From: Bursaphelenchus xylophilus
Lineage: Eukaryota > Nematoda > Chromadorea > Rhabditida > Aphelenchoididae
Direction: 5' to 3'
Assembly: GCA_904066235.2 (NCBI GenBank)
Contig: CAJFCV020000006.1
Coordinates: forward strand, 5,766,001 to 5,830,000
Length of the DNA stretch: 64,000 nt
The translations under genes were made by a program, and so were the position numbers. The notes beneath the pieces are model-generated. The model saw only the letters and a program-made list of their open reading frames with translations, searched no databases and was not told the origin of the DNA. This document shows positions 1-13,523 of the stretch, one piece after another (the stretch's first letter is position 1; each line of letters begins with the position of its first letter).

Positions 1-642
1 GGCCAGATCATCTTGGAAGCGTCGGAGATCTACTGACTTTCGCTTAGAGCGTTTGTTGCAATGAGAAAAAGAACCGATTTTGACCATCGAATCAAATACT
101 ATGCAAATTCGCTTATTTGGCGTTGATTCTCATGCAAATTTTAATCTTACTTTTTCTAAATTGTACTGTACAATGCACTTTTCGCGACCAGCACATCGAT
201 CTCTTTCTCAACACATAAACAAGCCCTTTTGTTGCGTAATGTTCTCTCTTTATGCGGCTATTTTCATCGTATATTGCCTAAACTACAAGTGTAATTGAAT
301 GATGATGTACTTTTAAGCGATGACATTTGAAGACACAAAGACTGAAAGCTGCTCTCGATATGACCAGAAAGTGCAGCTAGTGTAATATCTCTGCGGTTCG
401 AACGCAAACGTCGGCTATGATTACAGAGAGGCTCCCCCAAAATATCACGAGGCTCTTCAGAGGGGCCCTTCTGAAGTGTAGAGTACATCTGCATCTGATT
501 GTAGTCTTCAGAATGTCTTGAGACATTTGCAGCGAACCGGAAACAGAAAACGGACATCCATCTCGGAGTACAAAACAAAGAGAAATTCGGTCTCACACAT
601 TTATTGCATCAAAGATAAGTTCTGGATGTAGCTTCAGATCTT
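1..642. other. Intergenic, no supported gene
   Basis: This stretch lies 3' of the phosphatase gene. The - strand has an open frame from about 596 to 264, but it has no ATG at its start, no recognisable motif and no clear splice context, so I do not call it a gene. I see nothing else that can be supported. Confidence 0.5.
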
Positions 643-2464
643 TTATTCACCAGTTAATTGTCGATAATCGGCCAGGAACTTCTTCACATCTTCCACTTGC
701 TGCGCTGTAAGAGGGGTGGTGCGGACAAAGAATTCCAACATCACTCGGATCACGTACAGGTATTGCAGATCGTTCTGAAATAACAAAAATATGAAGTAGC
801 AGAAGATTTGCATCTTGACTGGATATCTTTAAATCATTACAAAAAAGGATAAAATTTTTAAACACGACAATCCCTTGTCATCGTTTGTATATATTTTACC
901 TGGATACTCAAGGCGCGTTGTTCTCTGATCTTGGCCAAGATCTGGTCCAATTTCTCGCAATCCTTCCCGGACTCAAATAATTCGTAAATGTATTCCAACA
1001 TCACAATAGAGCCGGTGCGGCCAATGCCAGCCGAGCAATGGACAACAATCGGTTTCCTGAAAGCATTTTTGGTAAAAGTTCCGCAGATTGGCCACCCCTT
1101 GTAGCTTGGCCGAAAGTGGTCTGAATTGGCTAAAATACGGCGCTCAGGCTTTATTCAACCTTCTTTTACCTAGTTTCGTACGTTCTACTTTGAATACTGA
1201 CTCCTTGCTTTAAATCGGCACAGACTGCATTTTCCCATTTTATACGATTAAACATGCCACCCTGAACTTATCCCAACTTCGACAGACCCCCCTTTGCTAG
1301 ATAGAAGTTCAATCTGCATAAAAAGTTATCAAGAAATGGTATTGAACTACAACTACTTACGGCCATGGTGTACTCCACAATTCGGGAAGACTCCATGATC
1401 TACCTAGGGCGCAGCTCGTAGGTTACCATTTGATCTTTTCCCTGCATTGGACTTGCGCTTGCTTGGGCTTCTGTAAAAGCTCACGAAATAGGTGACTGTT
1501 GAGTCCAAACAAAGTGACTCTCTAATCATCTAGTCTGGCCATTTTGATAATATGACGTACGTAGGTTGCGAGCTTGGTGATGGGTGAACTATCCCCCGGT
1601 GTGAACACGCGTGTACACGGAGTACCCTGATCCCCATTAGCTGGCTTGTCAAAAAAATTTTCATCGGATACAAATGTTTGGCCGACACCCGATCTACCAT
1701 AAAGGAAAGGGAACTAAACCATCGACTCACTTGGTTCTGTTGACCTGAAGAAGAAGCGAGATGGCCGATAGATCGCCTTTAGGTGCACCTCGATCAGGCC
1801 AGTCCATCCAATGAAAGTGCTGGACTTCCATCTTTTCCTTGTCCTTGCACACCGTCAAGTTGGATACGGCGATTTTAACAGCGCAGAAATTGGGAAAGTA
1901 TTCGTATTTCATCTGAAGTTTCAACGTCTTCTTCATTTAAGTTTGCTTACGTTTTCCGCTCGACTAGTGCAGTTGATTTTGAATTTTCCGAAGCTAACAC
2001 TCTTTCCAGCGCCGATCGGGAAATATTCGGCGCATTTTTTTACACTTTTCTCAGTGAAGTTGCACAACATGATGATCACACCCGCTTTCTCTTGCCAGAT
2101 CATTTGCCAGAAATCGGTGCAAGAAGAGTCGGTGGGTCCTTGTGTGCAGATGAATCTATTCTCATCCTGTGGAGTGCTCACATAATTGGCGTGGATGTAA
2201 TCATTCTCAACTCCCTTCAACTTCACTCGACTCGCATCCAGACAAACGACGTCGCGATAGCGGTTGCGAGTTCCTTGGGGTTGAGCTAAGAACGCCTAAA
2301 GGGAGAGAAGGGACGTTTCATTATGCTTATCATCGGCTTACCTTGCAATCATTTGGATCCAGATTCTTTTTCAACGCCGCAAAGTCAGCTCGATGGTTCT
2401 CGACGGTCTTCGCTGAGGTATTGGCAGCCAACCACGTCTTCACAATCTCCTCCTTCGATGGCAT
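643..2464 (-). CDS. Nematode-type protein tyrosine phosphatase, single catalytic domain
   Basis: Five exons on the - strand (2464-2342, 2295-1951, 1912-1731, 1056-900, 774-643) join in phase to 312 residues. The protein is essentially one classical PTP domain. The visible landmarks are the substrate-loop region with NRYRDVVCLD and DYIHANYV, the WPD loop (MDWPDRGAP, Asp near residue 196) and the signature HCSAGIGRTG with the nucleophile Cys near residue 224. All key catalytic residues are present, so it should dephosphorylate phosphotyrosine in the cytosol. Worms carry a large expanded family of such enzymes, several with germline expression; the exact subfamily is not clear. The start is the first in-frame Met after an in-frame stop upstream. 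The frame is also open for 16 codons before that Met, so an extra 5' exon is possible. A transposon lies 64 bp upstream. The stop codon overlaps an AATAAA. Confidence 0.9.
1404..1418. repeat. 15-mer CTAGGGCGCAGCTCG in PTP intron
   Basis: The 673-base third intron of the phosphatase gene contains the 15-mer CTAGGGCGCAGCTCG. The same 15-mer or its complement occurs three more times, at 32082, 32210 and 32346 inside the transposase intron. It is probably a terminal-repeat remnant of a small mobile element. Confidence 0.5.
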
Positions 2465-2530
2465 CTCCTCCTTGAATCCTCGCAACCGCAATTTAAACGA
2501 GTTTGCAACTTAAAGTGAATCGCCATGATA

Positions 2531-3920
2531 CACTGCTCCACGAAATGATAGACGCACCCTGTTTTTAGCGATTATCTTCCTTGTACTAAATGATATCGAA
2601 TAATGTTCAACAGATGAAATGTGACAAATTAAACGAGAAATCATGTCCCGCAGCAATTTTGGAACAACATTTTGTCTTGACTGAGATATGACAATTTTCG
2701 ACTTTTTTGGGGTCCACAAAATGATAGACGCAATTAAGTAATTTTTTGTTTATTTAAAAGAATTTTGAGTCAACCTGCTGTTATTACACTTCCTCGTGTT
2801 CTCTGTAGTATTAGAAAGGTAATTACATTTATATCCGCCGTACTTCATCGACGCAGTGGCCTTATGAGCCATTTCCGACCTTGTACATGAGGTAAATATT
2901 CGGTTTGAAAAAAAAATTGATTAACGAGTTGGCTTTCGCCAAAAAACCATCTTAAACCATCATAGATTACTAGTAGCAAATATAAGACATAAAATAAACC
3001 AATACCGATTCGCTTGAAGTCATTTAATCGACCATTAAGTTACCGTATACCTTCTACAGTAACCTTCAAAGGCTCTAAAGGTACAGAAGATTACTATCGA
3101 TGGCAATTTTTTGCTCAGAAAATTAAACTCAGCATGTTAACAAACCTAAAACCGCAACTTATTGCCTGCTTAAATGTCATGGTGATTGACAGATGATTGA
3201 TTAAAGATAAACGTGTAAAAACAAGCCTATTTTTGTGAACTTTTTTTTGTCGAACGACGTTACCGACCAAATTTATTCTGTAACGGCTGATGATTAAAAC
3301 ATTACGTTTTAAGGCATGCTCCGTTCGAATTTGCAAATCAAATTTTGCCATTCTCTTTATTCGCCTTGTTATTTCGGGGGTCTAAAAGTATTAAGGTAGC
3401 TACTTGTTGAAGATGATATGCCAAGAAAATCCTTGGGATCCTTGAGCAAGCCGTTTTTTTTCATCAGTGAGATCTACACGTATAATCTTAATAGTGTTAG
3501 CTAGTTTTTCGCCCAAGAAAACGGCCTAACCTACAGTTTTTTTCAAACCGAATATTTACCTCATGTACAAGGTCGGAAATGGCTCATAAGGCCACTCCGT
3601 CGATGAAGTACGGCGGATATAAATGTAAATACCTTTCTAATACTACAGAGAACACGAGGAAGTGTAATAACAGCAGGTTGACTCAAAATTCTTTTAAATA
3701 AACAAAAAATTACTTAATTGCGTCTATCATTTTGTGGACCCCAAAAAAGTCGAAAATTGTCATATCTCAGTCAAGACAAAATGTTGTTCCAAAATTGCTG
3801 CGGGGCATGATTTCTCGTTTAATTTGTCACATTTCATCTGTTGAACATTATTCGATATCATTTAGTACAAGGAAGATAATCGCTAAAAACAGGGTGCGTC
3901 TATCATTTCGTGGAGCAGTG
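2531..3920. mobile_element. Fold-back DNA transposon A, TA target, no transposase
   Basis: The element is 1,390 bp. It starts with CACTGCTCCACGAAATG and ends with the exact complement, and is flanked by TA at 2529-2530 and 3921-3922. The terminal inverted repeats are about 380 bp (2531-2910 against 3541-3920) and nearly identical. The roughly 630-bp centre has no transposase frame, so it is non-autonomous. Within each arm the motif CCAC(G/A)AAATGATAGACGC occurs twice, about 176 bp apart (2538 and 2714), the IR/DR plan known from some Tc1-like elements. The TA target supports the Tc1/mariner superfamily. Its edge is only 64 bp upstream of the phosphatase start codon. Confidence 0.9.
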
Positions 3921-4203
3921 TATTATTTCAAACTTACGAGAAAATTAAATGAATCCGTTAGAAATTCCAAGAATGGCTTCAAACCGGTGATTGGCGAAGG
4001 GCCAAAACTGAATAAATGAGCGAATGCGGCGCACCCAAAGCTTCTTAAAATTTGCATAATTCAGAGTTTGATTTTTGTGTGCACTTTGGATTTTTTCTAG
4101 AAAATCTAGGTTTTGATGTTCGGCTTTAAAAATCCTAACCTTGACTCGGATCCCCGATCTCCACCGCGCATTTCCGAATCGAGTTCGGAGGGTTTAAGGT
4201 GCG

Positions 4204-4214
4204 GCCCTGAGGGC
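4204..4214. promoter_or_regulatory. AP-2-like palindrome GCCCTGAGGGC
   Basis: This 11-bp near-palindrome fits the GCC-N5-GGC form bound by TFAP2 proteins. The same core recurs in the long non-coding stretches of the window. Binding is inferred from the motif only. Confidence 0.3.
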
Positions 4215-7200
4215 ATGATTTTCGTTTATTTGAGCCGGAAACAAAGAAACCGCACCTTTTGGTTTTTATGGAGGAATTTACTTTTTAACTGCGCCGAGTT
4301 TCGACAGTTTAGCCGGCGGTTAGGGGTTGATTGCCGGGTATTTCGGGGCGGAGAACATCAGATTCCCCATTCTGATCTCAGGTTTGGGGTTTGAGTTTTG
4401 TGGAGGGCGATGAACTCTCTCTTTATAAACGTTTTTTTCACTTACTTCTTACGGGATTTGCGGCTGAATTGAAGGTTGCCGTTCCGAGTTGGGGTATTAT
4501 AAGGGAAGAGGGAGGTTTGGGTTGGGGTTACCCTGTTTATCTCAATTCAAAACAGATGATTCCGCCAAAGTCACTGTGATCTCGTTATATGTATCTTGAA
4601 TTTACGTTGCTTGATCGTCCTTGATGATGATCTTCTCATTCTCCCTCAAGAACAGCTGTCTCCAACACGCGGCCGAACAGTGATCGGGGTGGGATCACTT
4701 TGTTTCCGGCTAATGTCTAATCCAGCAGCCGCGCTCCGATTTCCCGGTTTGAAGTAAAGGTATACGAATACCCTTACTCACTCACGGTAATGTAAACAAA
4801 ACCGTTTCGACTCTCTTCATAATCGTTTTAGGCGCGTTAAAAAACTCAAAAAGTGTATTTTTTGGGGGGAAATTTGACGGGGGTAGAGACAGGAAAGGGG
4901 GGATGCGCGATCCCAGAAATGTTTGCACTGATCGAAAGGATTCCTTTCCGGAAAAATGCTCTTGAAATTTTAATATTTGACAAAACGTGTTTTTAAACCA
5001 AGGGGGGGGTGTGCGACGGGATGATTGGATTAGATCGGGGGTGACTACTGTAATATGCATAAAGTTCTCTTATGTTATCGTATTATCATTTAGTTATCTC
5101 TGCTTAGCCATGAGTAATAAAGTGTTTTTTAACTTTGTTTCTTACGGTACTCCATGTCCAATAACTCTCTTTAACGGTCGAATAACCCTCATATTTCCAA
5201 ACCAATAACTAAGTTAATCTCTCAAACGCCATTTCTGTTGCCGCAAGTGTTGCATGGCACTTCTTCATTCCATGAATATTAATTCTTTTTGGGACAAATC
5301 TCTCGGAAAGGAAGTATAATAACCAGTTAATACTTGACGTTGTGTTGGGGATTACTGGTTAAGGATTCTTACTGCTGGTTTAATAGAATTAGTGTGCAAA
5401 ATGCAAGGATTTTATGTCTGGTCATGGGAATTACCATGGGCCGTACGTCGTCTGATGTGATTTTAAGTTGGATTACTGCAATTTGAGGGGGTATCTTATG
5501 GCAGATGGAGTTGAAAGTTTAATGAAAAGTTAGAGTACTGTATTTTATGAGTTCTAAAACCAAGGAAAATAATGTCACAAGTTTAAAGAGAGTTTGGATT
5601 ACATGATGAATGGCCGTCCCCATGGCCATTAAGGGCGGATCATTTGTCTTGAGGCCACATTAATGTCGTGTCAAAAATATTGGTAATCGGATCCGCTATT
5701 TTGGAAGCCCATTCCAGTCTCTATTATAATATCCTCAGCTGGAGATCACGCGATCAACTTTCGAGGAAGACAAATTGGGTTCGTTCTGGGTTTGAGTGAA
5801 AGTTTAATTTAGATCAGCGGGTTAATTGCTAATTTGAATTGAGTTCGGGAAGGTTTCAGGAGAGAAGAATAAGAATTCTGGAGGGATCCAGACTTTACCA
5901 TTTATAATTCACACTAAATCCGGGGTCTTGTTGGTAATGATGACCAATACCTCTCATAAATAATTTTTAACTGTTTGGAAACCAAATATTCGACCGCAGT
6001 CTTGTTACAGGTTATATAACTCTAACAAAGCATTTGTTTCAAGTTCTGTCCTTTCGATCTCCGGTAATCTTCCCTTTTTTGTTCAGATATCCCGGTTTGA
6101 AACTGAAACGTTTTAATATTATGAAACGGAGTTCTCTTCCGAGTCACAAAAACAGCGATGAGTTCAGGTTTTTTGTATTTATGCGGATCTCGCGCAAAAC
6201 ATTTCTTTTTTACCGGAAGAAACAATTTCAGTTTGCTGCGTAGCTTCGAAAAAACAATTACGGGGCTGAAACAAAGACCATGCTCCGACGTCCTGTAAAT
6301 TATCGATTTACATTCGTGTGGGCACTATCTCCGATTTGTTTAAGCTTTGCGAGAGTATACATATTGTATCCATTTTTTATAATTTATATTGTTATCCATG
6401 TCTGTTCGAACCTCAGTCTGGCCTCAAATTACAGTAATCCGCACTCTGCTAATCACTGTGTTTTCCTCCTTATTGCCTTTATTATACGATTGTCCTCTCG
6501 AATACTGGTTAGGAAAATATTTGTGGCCGCGGGATTAACTCCGTTTACTCGTACCGGCTCACCGTTTATTTGCGAGATCTGGGTTCCATTGACGTCTCTC
6601 TCTCTTTATGTGCCATAGACAATAGATTTGGAGTGATCTTGGATTCATAAAAAGTCCTGGTTAAAAACAGGACTGGGGGAAATGGCTTTAAAACAAAAGT
6701 GATCCTTTAAGAGGATACCATGAGTACTTCCGGTATAAAAACTAAAACAGTATTTACTGCAACACCGGATTTTTACATTTTTTGCGTAAGAATCTCTTCT
6801 TCGTTTCTGTAAATCATCTACAAGTGCTGTGGATTAGTTAACTATTTTCAACAAGACTTCGTAATCACTTGTATATTCCATTCCTGGACAATTTCCAAAT
6901 ATTGGTCATCGTCCCCGAATTCGACAACTTTTCTGGTTTCCTTTGTAAGTATAATTGGAACAACTTAAATCTCGATTACCGCCCACGTTGTCTGCTTCGG
7001 GTTTAGTCGTATGTTCGTTCTAATTTAAGCTACCTCCCAATTTCTTTCTCTATATTCGTACCATTCATTGCCAAATCCGGTGATGCGTCAACCAACGTCA
7101 ATTAAGACTTCGGGTTTAATATTATCAGCCGACCCGTTTTCCTCAGACCGCGGGGGGATTAGGGCGACAGAAAAGAGGATTTCGACCCAAAGATTTACAT

Positions 7201-8257
7201 CCTTTTGCGGGTTGTGGATTACACTGCAATGGGGCTGTTGACGTCTTGTTTGACGAGTTTTGCTATTTGTAGAGACAAAGATGCATGTCTGATGCTGGAA
7301 ATCCACATCAGATGAATTCTTTAAGGGTTATTTAAGAGCTGTGGATGTGTCCGTAACAGTGTTACATCCCAAAATTTTATCACAGGGATTAGGTCATGAG
7401 AGATTTTTAGCGGGTTAAACAGCTTTCGGAGGAGGGGATCGCGGGTATTTGCACACAAGAAAATATTGTAGGCCTTCTAGGTCATCCTAGTTGTACACAT
7501 TTTATATTTTTGACTCCCCAGGAGCGGCTGTGTACATCTTTTTGTGTTAAATTTTTACATTATGGATAAAGCGGATACCCAGAAATGACCCGGGAGATAC
7601 GCTCGCAAAACACGTGCCTTGCTGGTGTCTGTTTCCATCGATAATGCTGAAATCGCAAGATGATTAAATGTAACTTTTGGGGTGTATTATTTATTCCTTC
7701 CGTCTTTTCTTTTTAATTACTGCCATCACTTTTGGAGAACTGCTTGGGAATTCTGTAGAAATGATAGGAAGTATTATCAAATGTTATCCTCAACTATGCA
7801 GCGCTGTTTCAAAAGCAAACGAAATGCGTTGTTTAAGACCTCCGAGGATTACGGTGTTGATGTCCCTAACCAAGCTTTCCTTTTCATCTGAGCTTTGATT
7901 TATTCCTACAGAACCCCGTGCTAACCTCATTAAGGAGGGCCTCGCATTCCGCGCCTCGTCTCAAATGTGGCCAATTCGATGCTGGAATGCTCATTTGGGC
8001 CGCGATTAGAGGGGACGCGGCCGAAAACGGCGATAGGCGGTTGTGAAAATAAATAAATTGGGACACTCTTTAACCGGTTAAAAGGCTCTCATTAACATTT
8101 TTAAGAAGTCGCCAAATTATTCTCTTCCTTTTTCGGCCGCAGGGTTTAAGCGACTCGAGAGAGAAATCTTCCCAAATCTCGGCCCAATTAAGTGAGAAAC
8201 TCTCTCTCGCGCTAATCGCCTCGCTGAATTCCTTATCAGGATCGAATTCTGTGGCAT

Positions 8258-8268
8258 GCCCTCAGGGC
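8258..8268. promoter_or_regulatory. AP-2-like palindrome GCCCTCAGGGC
   Basis: This is the complement of the site at 4204, in the non-coding region 5' of the lin-14-like gene. Function is inferred from the motif alone. Confidence 0.3.
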
Positions 8269-11200
8269 TTCTCGTTAATTTATGCCGTGGCCAACACTCA
8301 TCAAATTGCACCGTGAGAAAAAATATTCGTCTTTGACACGCTAATCATTCCAGGGAAACGGATTTCTCGCTATCTCTGAACCGCCGCCATATCCATGTCA
8401 TCATGGCTTTCCGTCTTGTTTTACGACGTCTCTTTTACCGTTGATCTGATGGCAATGTTTTCCTGAAGCGAATTGCCAACAGACACGCAACTCGTAATAA
8501 TTGTAATACTTTCACCACTCATAACTACAAAGCTTGAATAGACAGTAAATTGAAACTTATTCTTCCTTTTTTTGGCATTTCTTTCCCCAATAGCTCCAAA
8601 TATACTCAGGTTTCGCTGTCCTTCTTTTTATAGTTAATCTCTTACTCTACTGCACAAAACTTCCTGCTTCGGGGGCTATTCAGAGTCGACTGAATGGCAT
8701 TTCTTTTGCCTACAAACTTGTCAATTAAAGACGTTTGTTTGGTTCATTTTAAACCTCCCAGGTTTTTCCGAATATTTGGAAAGAGTTGGGCCCGGGAAAA
8801 GTTGTTATCCGAATACTTTCGCGGATTACTCCAAAACCCGTCTCAGATGACGGTAATTTGAGGTCAGAAGGTTCCAATCAACGTCCCATTCCATTCCTGT
8901 GTCCCAACAAGTTGGGAAGTGGCCATGAGAGGGGCCAAGATTGGATGAGAGAGCGAATGTCTCATCAAATTCGCATCCCTTTATATTAAACTCACTCATT
9001 CATAAATGGACTCTTTCTTTTCCGGCTGTCAACCCGACCTGTCATTTTCTGGCCTTACCCTAAAAAAGTTTTTTGGCGCAGAAAACTCTAACTTTAGGCG
9101 GGCCGGTTTCATTAAGTCCGTTGAATGATTGCAGGGCATCCTCACGTCATCAGCAAGTCTGCGCACCAGTCTATGCCGCTTTTTTGAAATTTGCGGCCCA
9201 TCGGATGGTTACTTTTAGCACCAGCAAATTCTTATTAGGTGTGCCCTGACGTGATGTAAAAACTGAGGAAATTAAAACCTGGCCAGTCCGACCGAATTCC
9301 CTCCAAATCCTCAATTGGGCCGTCTCGGCCCTTAGGACATTTAGTTTCTGATGCAGACTTAATACTCTGTATATATACCCCTAATATTTCAACGTTCGCC
9401 CGCTTTGCTTTACAGAACTTTGTGGATCTAGCCAATGCACGAATTGCACAAAGTTCAAACGAATTAAAATGCCGTTAATCTTGTCTGGACTGATCTCTGT
9501 TCCAGCCAAGCACTTTCTGGAGGCACTCCCAGATTCTGGAGACGCGGAAGTTTACGGAATCATGACATCTCCTGAGGTGTGGAAATAGACAGTGGATTTA
9601 CTGGCGTTGGTCACGCGATCAACGGATTTGGCTGTTTTCGGGCGTGGTGGGAATATTTGAAAGGATAAATTATCCGCCAACCACCTTGATGACCACTTCT
9701 TGGTCATGTCTTTTTCGCGAAATGTCCCGCCTTCTAAAGTCTTCTTCTTCCTCAAAAATTGAATCCAATTCATTTCGCGGCCCTCCTCTAGCATCCGCCG
9801 AAAAGCCATCGCCTCAGGGGTTTTGTCCAAAAAAATAGGTGCGAAACTAGCTCAGCATGAAGTTTATATCTCGGCGGGAAGACAGGCAGCGGTTCGAATG
9901 GTTTTGACGTCTGCGGGGTTTCCATCCGTGGGCCGGCTTTGTTTTGGCCATAGATTTTGTTTCTGATAGTATGATTAGTGTGCAGTTTAATCCCCGCGGT
10001 TAGGAAGTTGTTTATTCCATGCAATTTGCATGATATAATTTTTCAACGTGTATGTTTGTTGTATGATAATTATTTGCATCAATGCAATTGAGATAACATC
10101 ATCTTTCAGCAATGAATTAGGGTTAATCCTGATCCAGCTTCTTCCAGAGTGCGTCTTCTTCTCCTCACAACACCCGAATTAAAAAAGCTTCCCGGGCTTC
10201 TTTAAACGGTGTCTAAAATAATTTCCAAATGTTTCCACCCTCAATTAAGGCCGGATTACATCGTACCCACGAATTTCTCATTCATTGCAATTCCGAATAT
10301 TTTAATTTGGCTGGCTCAAGTTTCTATCCTCATGTTTCTTGAGACATATTTATTTATTTCGCTTCCATAACTCAAGGCTTATATTTGGGGCACAGTAATC
10401 CTACCATGATTGGGATTAGGGGTCGTCAAACACTCGGGTGGCCAAAACAATGGCTACAAACTGCAGCGGCCATTACCCGCAGGGCCGAAACCCCGTTTAA
10501 ACGGGCCATAAAGACGTTTTCGGTGGCCGGGTATCAAGATCATGTCATGTTCGGGGCGAACATAACTCTTTTCGGTTATGTTATCTGGCCCCTCTTTTCG
10601 GCCGCTTCTCTTTTAAAAGGATTTCTTGGGGCGTGGAATAATGGGAAAATAGTTTCAGGTGTTATAACGGAGTTTAACGGAACTATTCCCGGTTCCGGCC
10701 AATGTTTTTTGCTCTGAGTCTTTAGGAGAAAGGACATTGAACCCTCTGGTTTGGCGGAAAGTCTAAGCCCGGTAGTTGTTGGTGTGCGTAGAAATAGGGC
10801 TGTTTGTACTTCACATTCTCACCCACTGGTTTCGAATTCCGTGTTCTGATCTTATCAGTGTCGCTGCAGGAAGGCGGCCCTTCCCAGAACTCGTGTTACA
10901 TTACTCTTCCCATATTTATCACCATGGCCGCGTCGACCACTCGAATCTAACTGGTTTCGGAGTTTCGGATGGCACTCTCTTTGCACATCCGACAAGATGT
11001 ATGTGACCCTGAGGGTGATGCGTAACCTCTTGAGTCTAACCACTAGTTATCCCCGAGGAATGAGCGGCGGCTTCGGCCTCAAACGGCGGGTTGTTGTTAT
11101 TGTTTTTGGCGTTGGCCGCAATCCAAACCGGGCCCCAACTTTTTCGAAAGCCGCGCCGATCCCTGGGGAAGTGGCTCTGAGGCGCCGCGACCCCCCGAAC

Positions 11201-11619
11201 CCGCGTTTTTGTCTTATTTTGATAACTTTGATCAGTTTGTTGCTAATTCCAGGCGGTTTCATTCTTTTGCTTTCTTGTTTTCTTATCAGTTCGTTCCATT
11301 TTTGCTGCATTCCCGGAGGGTCATGTGCCAAACCGACGCTGATAACCCGGCCTTTTTTGGCTCCCCTTTAAACTTGGTTTGCAATTGATGATGTAGTTAT
11401 TGATTCTATTTTTTTCGCGGTCTACTGTAGTCGGGGTATGCCGGACTGATAACTAAACGATCGGGTAAAGGATGTTTAACACCGCACTTGCAATTATCAT
11501 GTTGCAGACTTTGTATTTCCTGTGACAACGACGACCCTAAGGGCTTTTTTAGTTTCTAAGACCGCATTACATCATTGCAGGCACATTCCATGAAATATTT
11601 ATATCGGTACGGTAGCCAG

Positions 11620-11690
11620 AATCTAATCCTTAAACAGTTTTTGGGCTGAACTGCCCGCGGCAGATTAGATTCCTTCAAAAACTGCTTAAG
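11620..11690. repeat. Interleaved inverted repeats (A-B-A'-B')
   Basis: AATCTAATC (11620-11628) is complementary to GATTAGATT (11663-11671). CTTAAACAGTTTTTG (11629-11643) is complementary, with one mismatch, to CAAAAACTGCTTAAG (11676-11690). The two pairs interleave, so RNA from this site could form either of two hairpins or a pseudoknot. I know of no family that it matches. Confidence 0.5.
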
Positions 11691-13512
11691 AGCACCACAA
11701 TAGTGCACTTAATAAACTCGGTTACGCGCGCCTTTCCTGATTGCATCCTCCCGAAGCGCCTTTTATTATCCATGTTCCAACCAATTTCCGCACCAAATCG
11801 TTTCGACTTTGTTTAAGACGGCGTCAATTGCTTTTTATAGTTTAAAGTTCCGCAACGTTAAGTTAATTTCAGCGGCCAAAAGTCGGTAACGAACCGCTAA
11901 GGACTCTTTGAGCTCGAAATGTATTTGTTTCTGTTCTCTTACGTAAATGGAGTATTTGATTGTGCCCATAAACCCTTTTCCAGTTACGGTATGCTCGAGC
12001 AAGACCCTCATCTTTGTATATCGTGTTGTTCTTAGTGATAAGCCGGCTCTTTTGCAGTGATCACTCCACTGTTTTGTTTTCCCAAACTTATTTATCTTTC
12101 CGCTTACAACTTTGAACGCATTAACCGTGCACTATTACTGTCAGCACTCTCCAAGATTGGTATGGTTATAGATTTTTGACTGGCATGTTTTCCATCTTTG
12201 TTTATCGCAAAACCCCTCGGGCAGTAAACCTAATGGACGGTAAGGCGGGGGCCAATAGCGACACTCGGGTTTGTTTGTGTCCTCAGGCAAAAAACCGCTC
12301 TTCTCGCGGGTTTTTGGGCCTTAAACCGTTTCCCACTTGTGTCCCCCTCCCCTCGTCCCCCGCCCCCTTTTTTGCGCAAATAAAATTGGGGCCTGGGAGA
12401 CGGTAGGTCGCTTTTTCGGAGGGAAATCCGTGAAGTTCAGTCAAGAGAAAAGAGGATTTAATTTTTATTACCAAGAACCAAATCAACTTGTCGCTGCGGC
12501 TCACTCATGCATGACTTTGAGTTTTATTAAGACTTGCGGAGATGCCTGTGGTAATGCCCTGAGGTCAATTAAAGTGACCCCTTTCCCTCGCTGAAACAAC
12601 AAGTCGACCGTGATGTTATAGGCGAGTAATCGTGGGATAATTGACATTCCGGCGATGGATAGTGGACGTTGGATGTAATAAAGAGGCCGGATATCAGATT
12701 AGACTTGAGACCGTGAAGCAAAATGTAGACTGGATGTGAGCATGAACAGTAACAAGAAATTTCCGAATCTTAGTTCGCATTTCAGTACCAAATATTTTAG
12801 GATTTGTTTGGCATTCAGTTTGTTGCAAACAATGTCTCTTGAACAGCGAATCTCCTAAATTGTAACCCAGTAATCTCTGTGAAACTCTGCTAATTCCCCG
12901 TTCTTTCGTCGACTGGTTTTCGTCTCCGTTGATTGGCTGAGTTAGCGACGGATTCTCTTTTTTGCAAACGGTTTCGGCGACATTTTCCTTAACTAATTGG
13001 AAGCAATCGACGCCCCCCCCCCTCCCTCCGCTTTTACCATCTCCAGATCCAGATCATGAGTCTGTTTCGAAACGTTTCGTCTTTAATTTAATTGTCTCTA
13101 AGACTTTTGTTGTGCCGAAACAGCTTCCGATAAACGCCTCCAGACTGGAGCAGCTTCACATTTGTGTGTTAGGTGTTTGGCATGTTGTTCCCAGGCTCGT
13201 AACAGCCACTCGGACTGCAGTTCTTGCATGGTCTCCAAGGGAATGGACATCGTTTTTGCGTGATCATGTTTTGATCTGCTCTGGAAATGCGAATTCCCTC
13301 TACGAAAGAAGGCCAACTGATTTCGAGGCCTTTTCTAATGGGCGATCGCTCTCTTAAGCGGCGGGCCCGGTTCTCATGGCCCGATGCCAAAAAACACCCT
13401 TTGTTTGCAGTGTTATCACGTCGCCCGGGAGACCTGTAGATTGATCAAAACTTTTTTCATTTTTTCTTTGAAATTGAGAACATCTTTTTTAAAGATCGGA
13501 GACTTTTTTTAT

Positions 13513-13523
13513 TGCCTGAGGCA
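13513..13523. promoter_or_regulatory. AP-2-like palindrome TGCCTGAGGCA
   Basis: This 11-bp site has the GCC-N3-GGC spacing of the TFAP2 consensus. It lies in the non-coding region 5' of the lin-14-like gene. Assignment is by motif only. Confidence 0.3.

Noticed and set aside
385..415. tRNA-like B-box (GGTTCGAAC) with a short stem
   Set aside because: No A-box and no acceptor stem can be folded at the right distance on either strand.
264..596. 110-codon open frame on the - strand beyond the phosphatase stop
   Set aside because: It begins with GTG, has no motif and no splice context, and lies in the likely 3' UTR of the phosphatase.
10385..10717. 110-aa open frame in the 14.7-kb non-coding stretch
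   Set aside because: No recognisable domain, no upstream acceptor, and the composition looks like random GC-rich sequence.
12962..13357. 131-aa open frame in the same stretch
   Set aside because: Overlapping open frames on the other strand and no motif; typical of GC-rich non-coding DNA.
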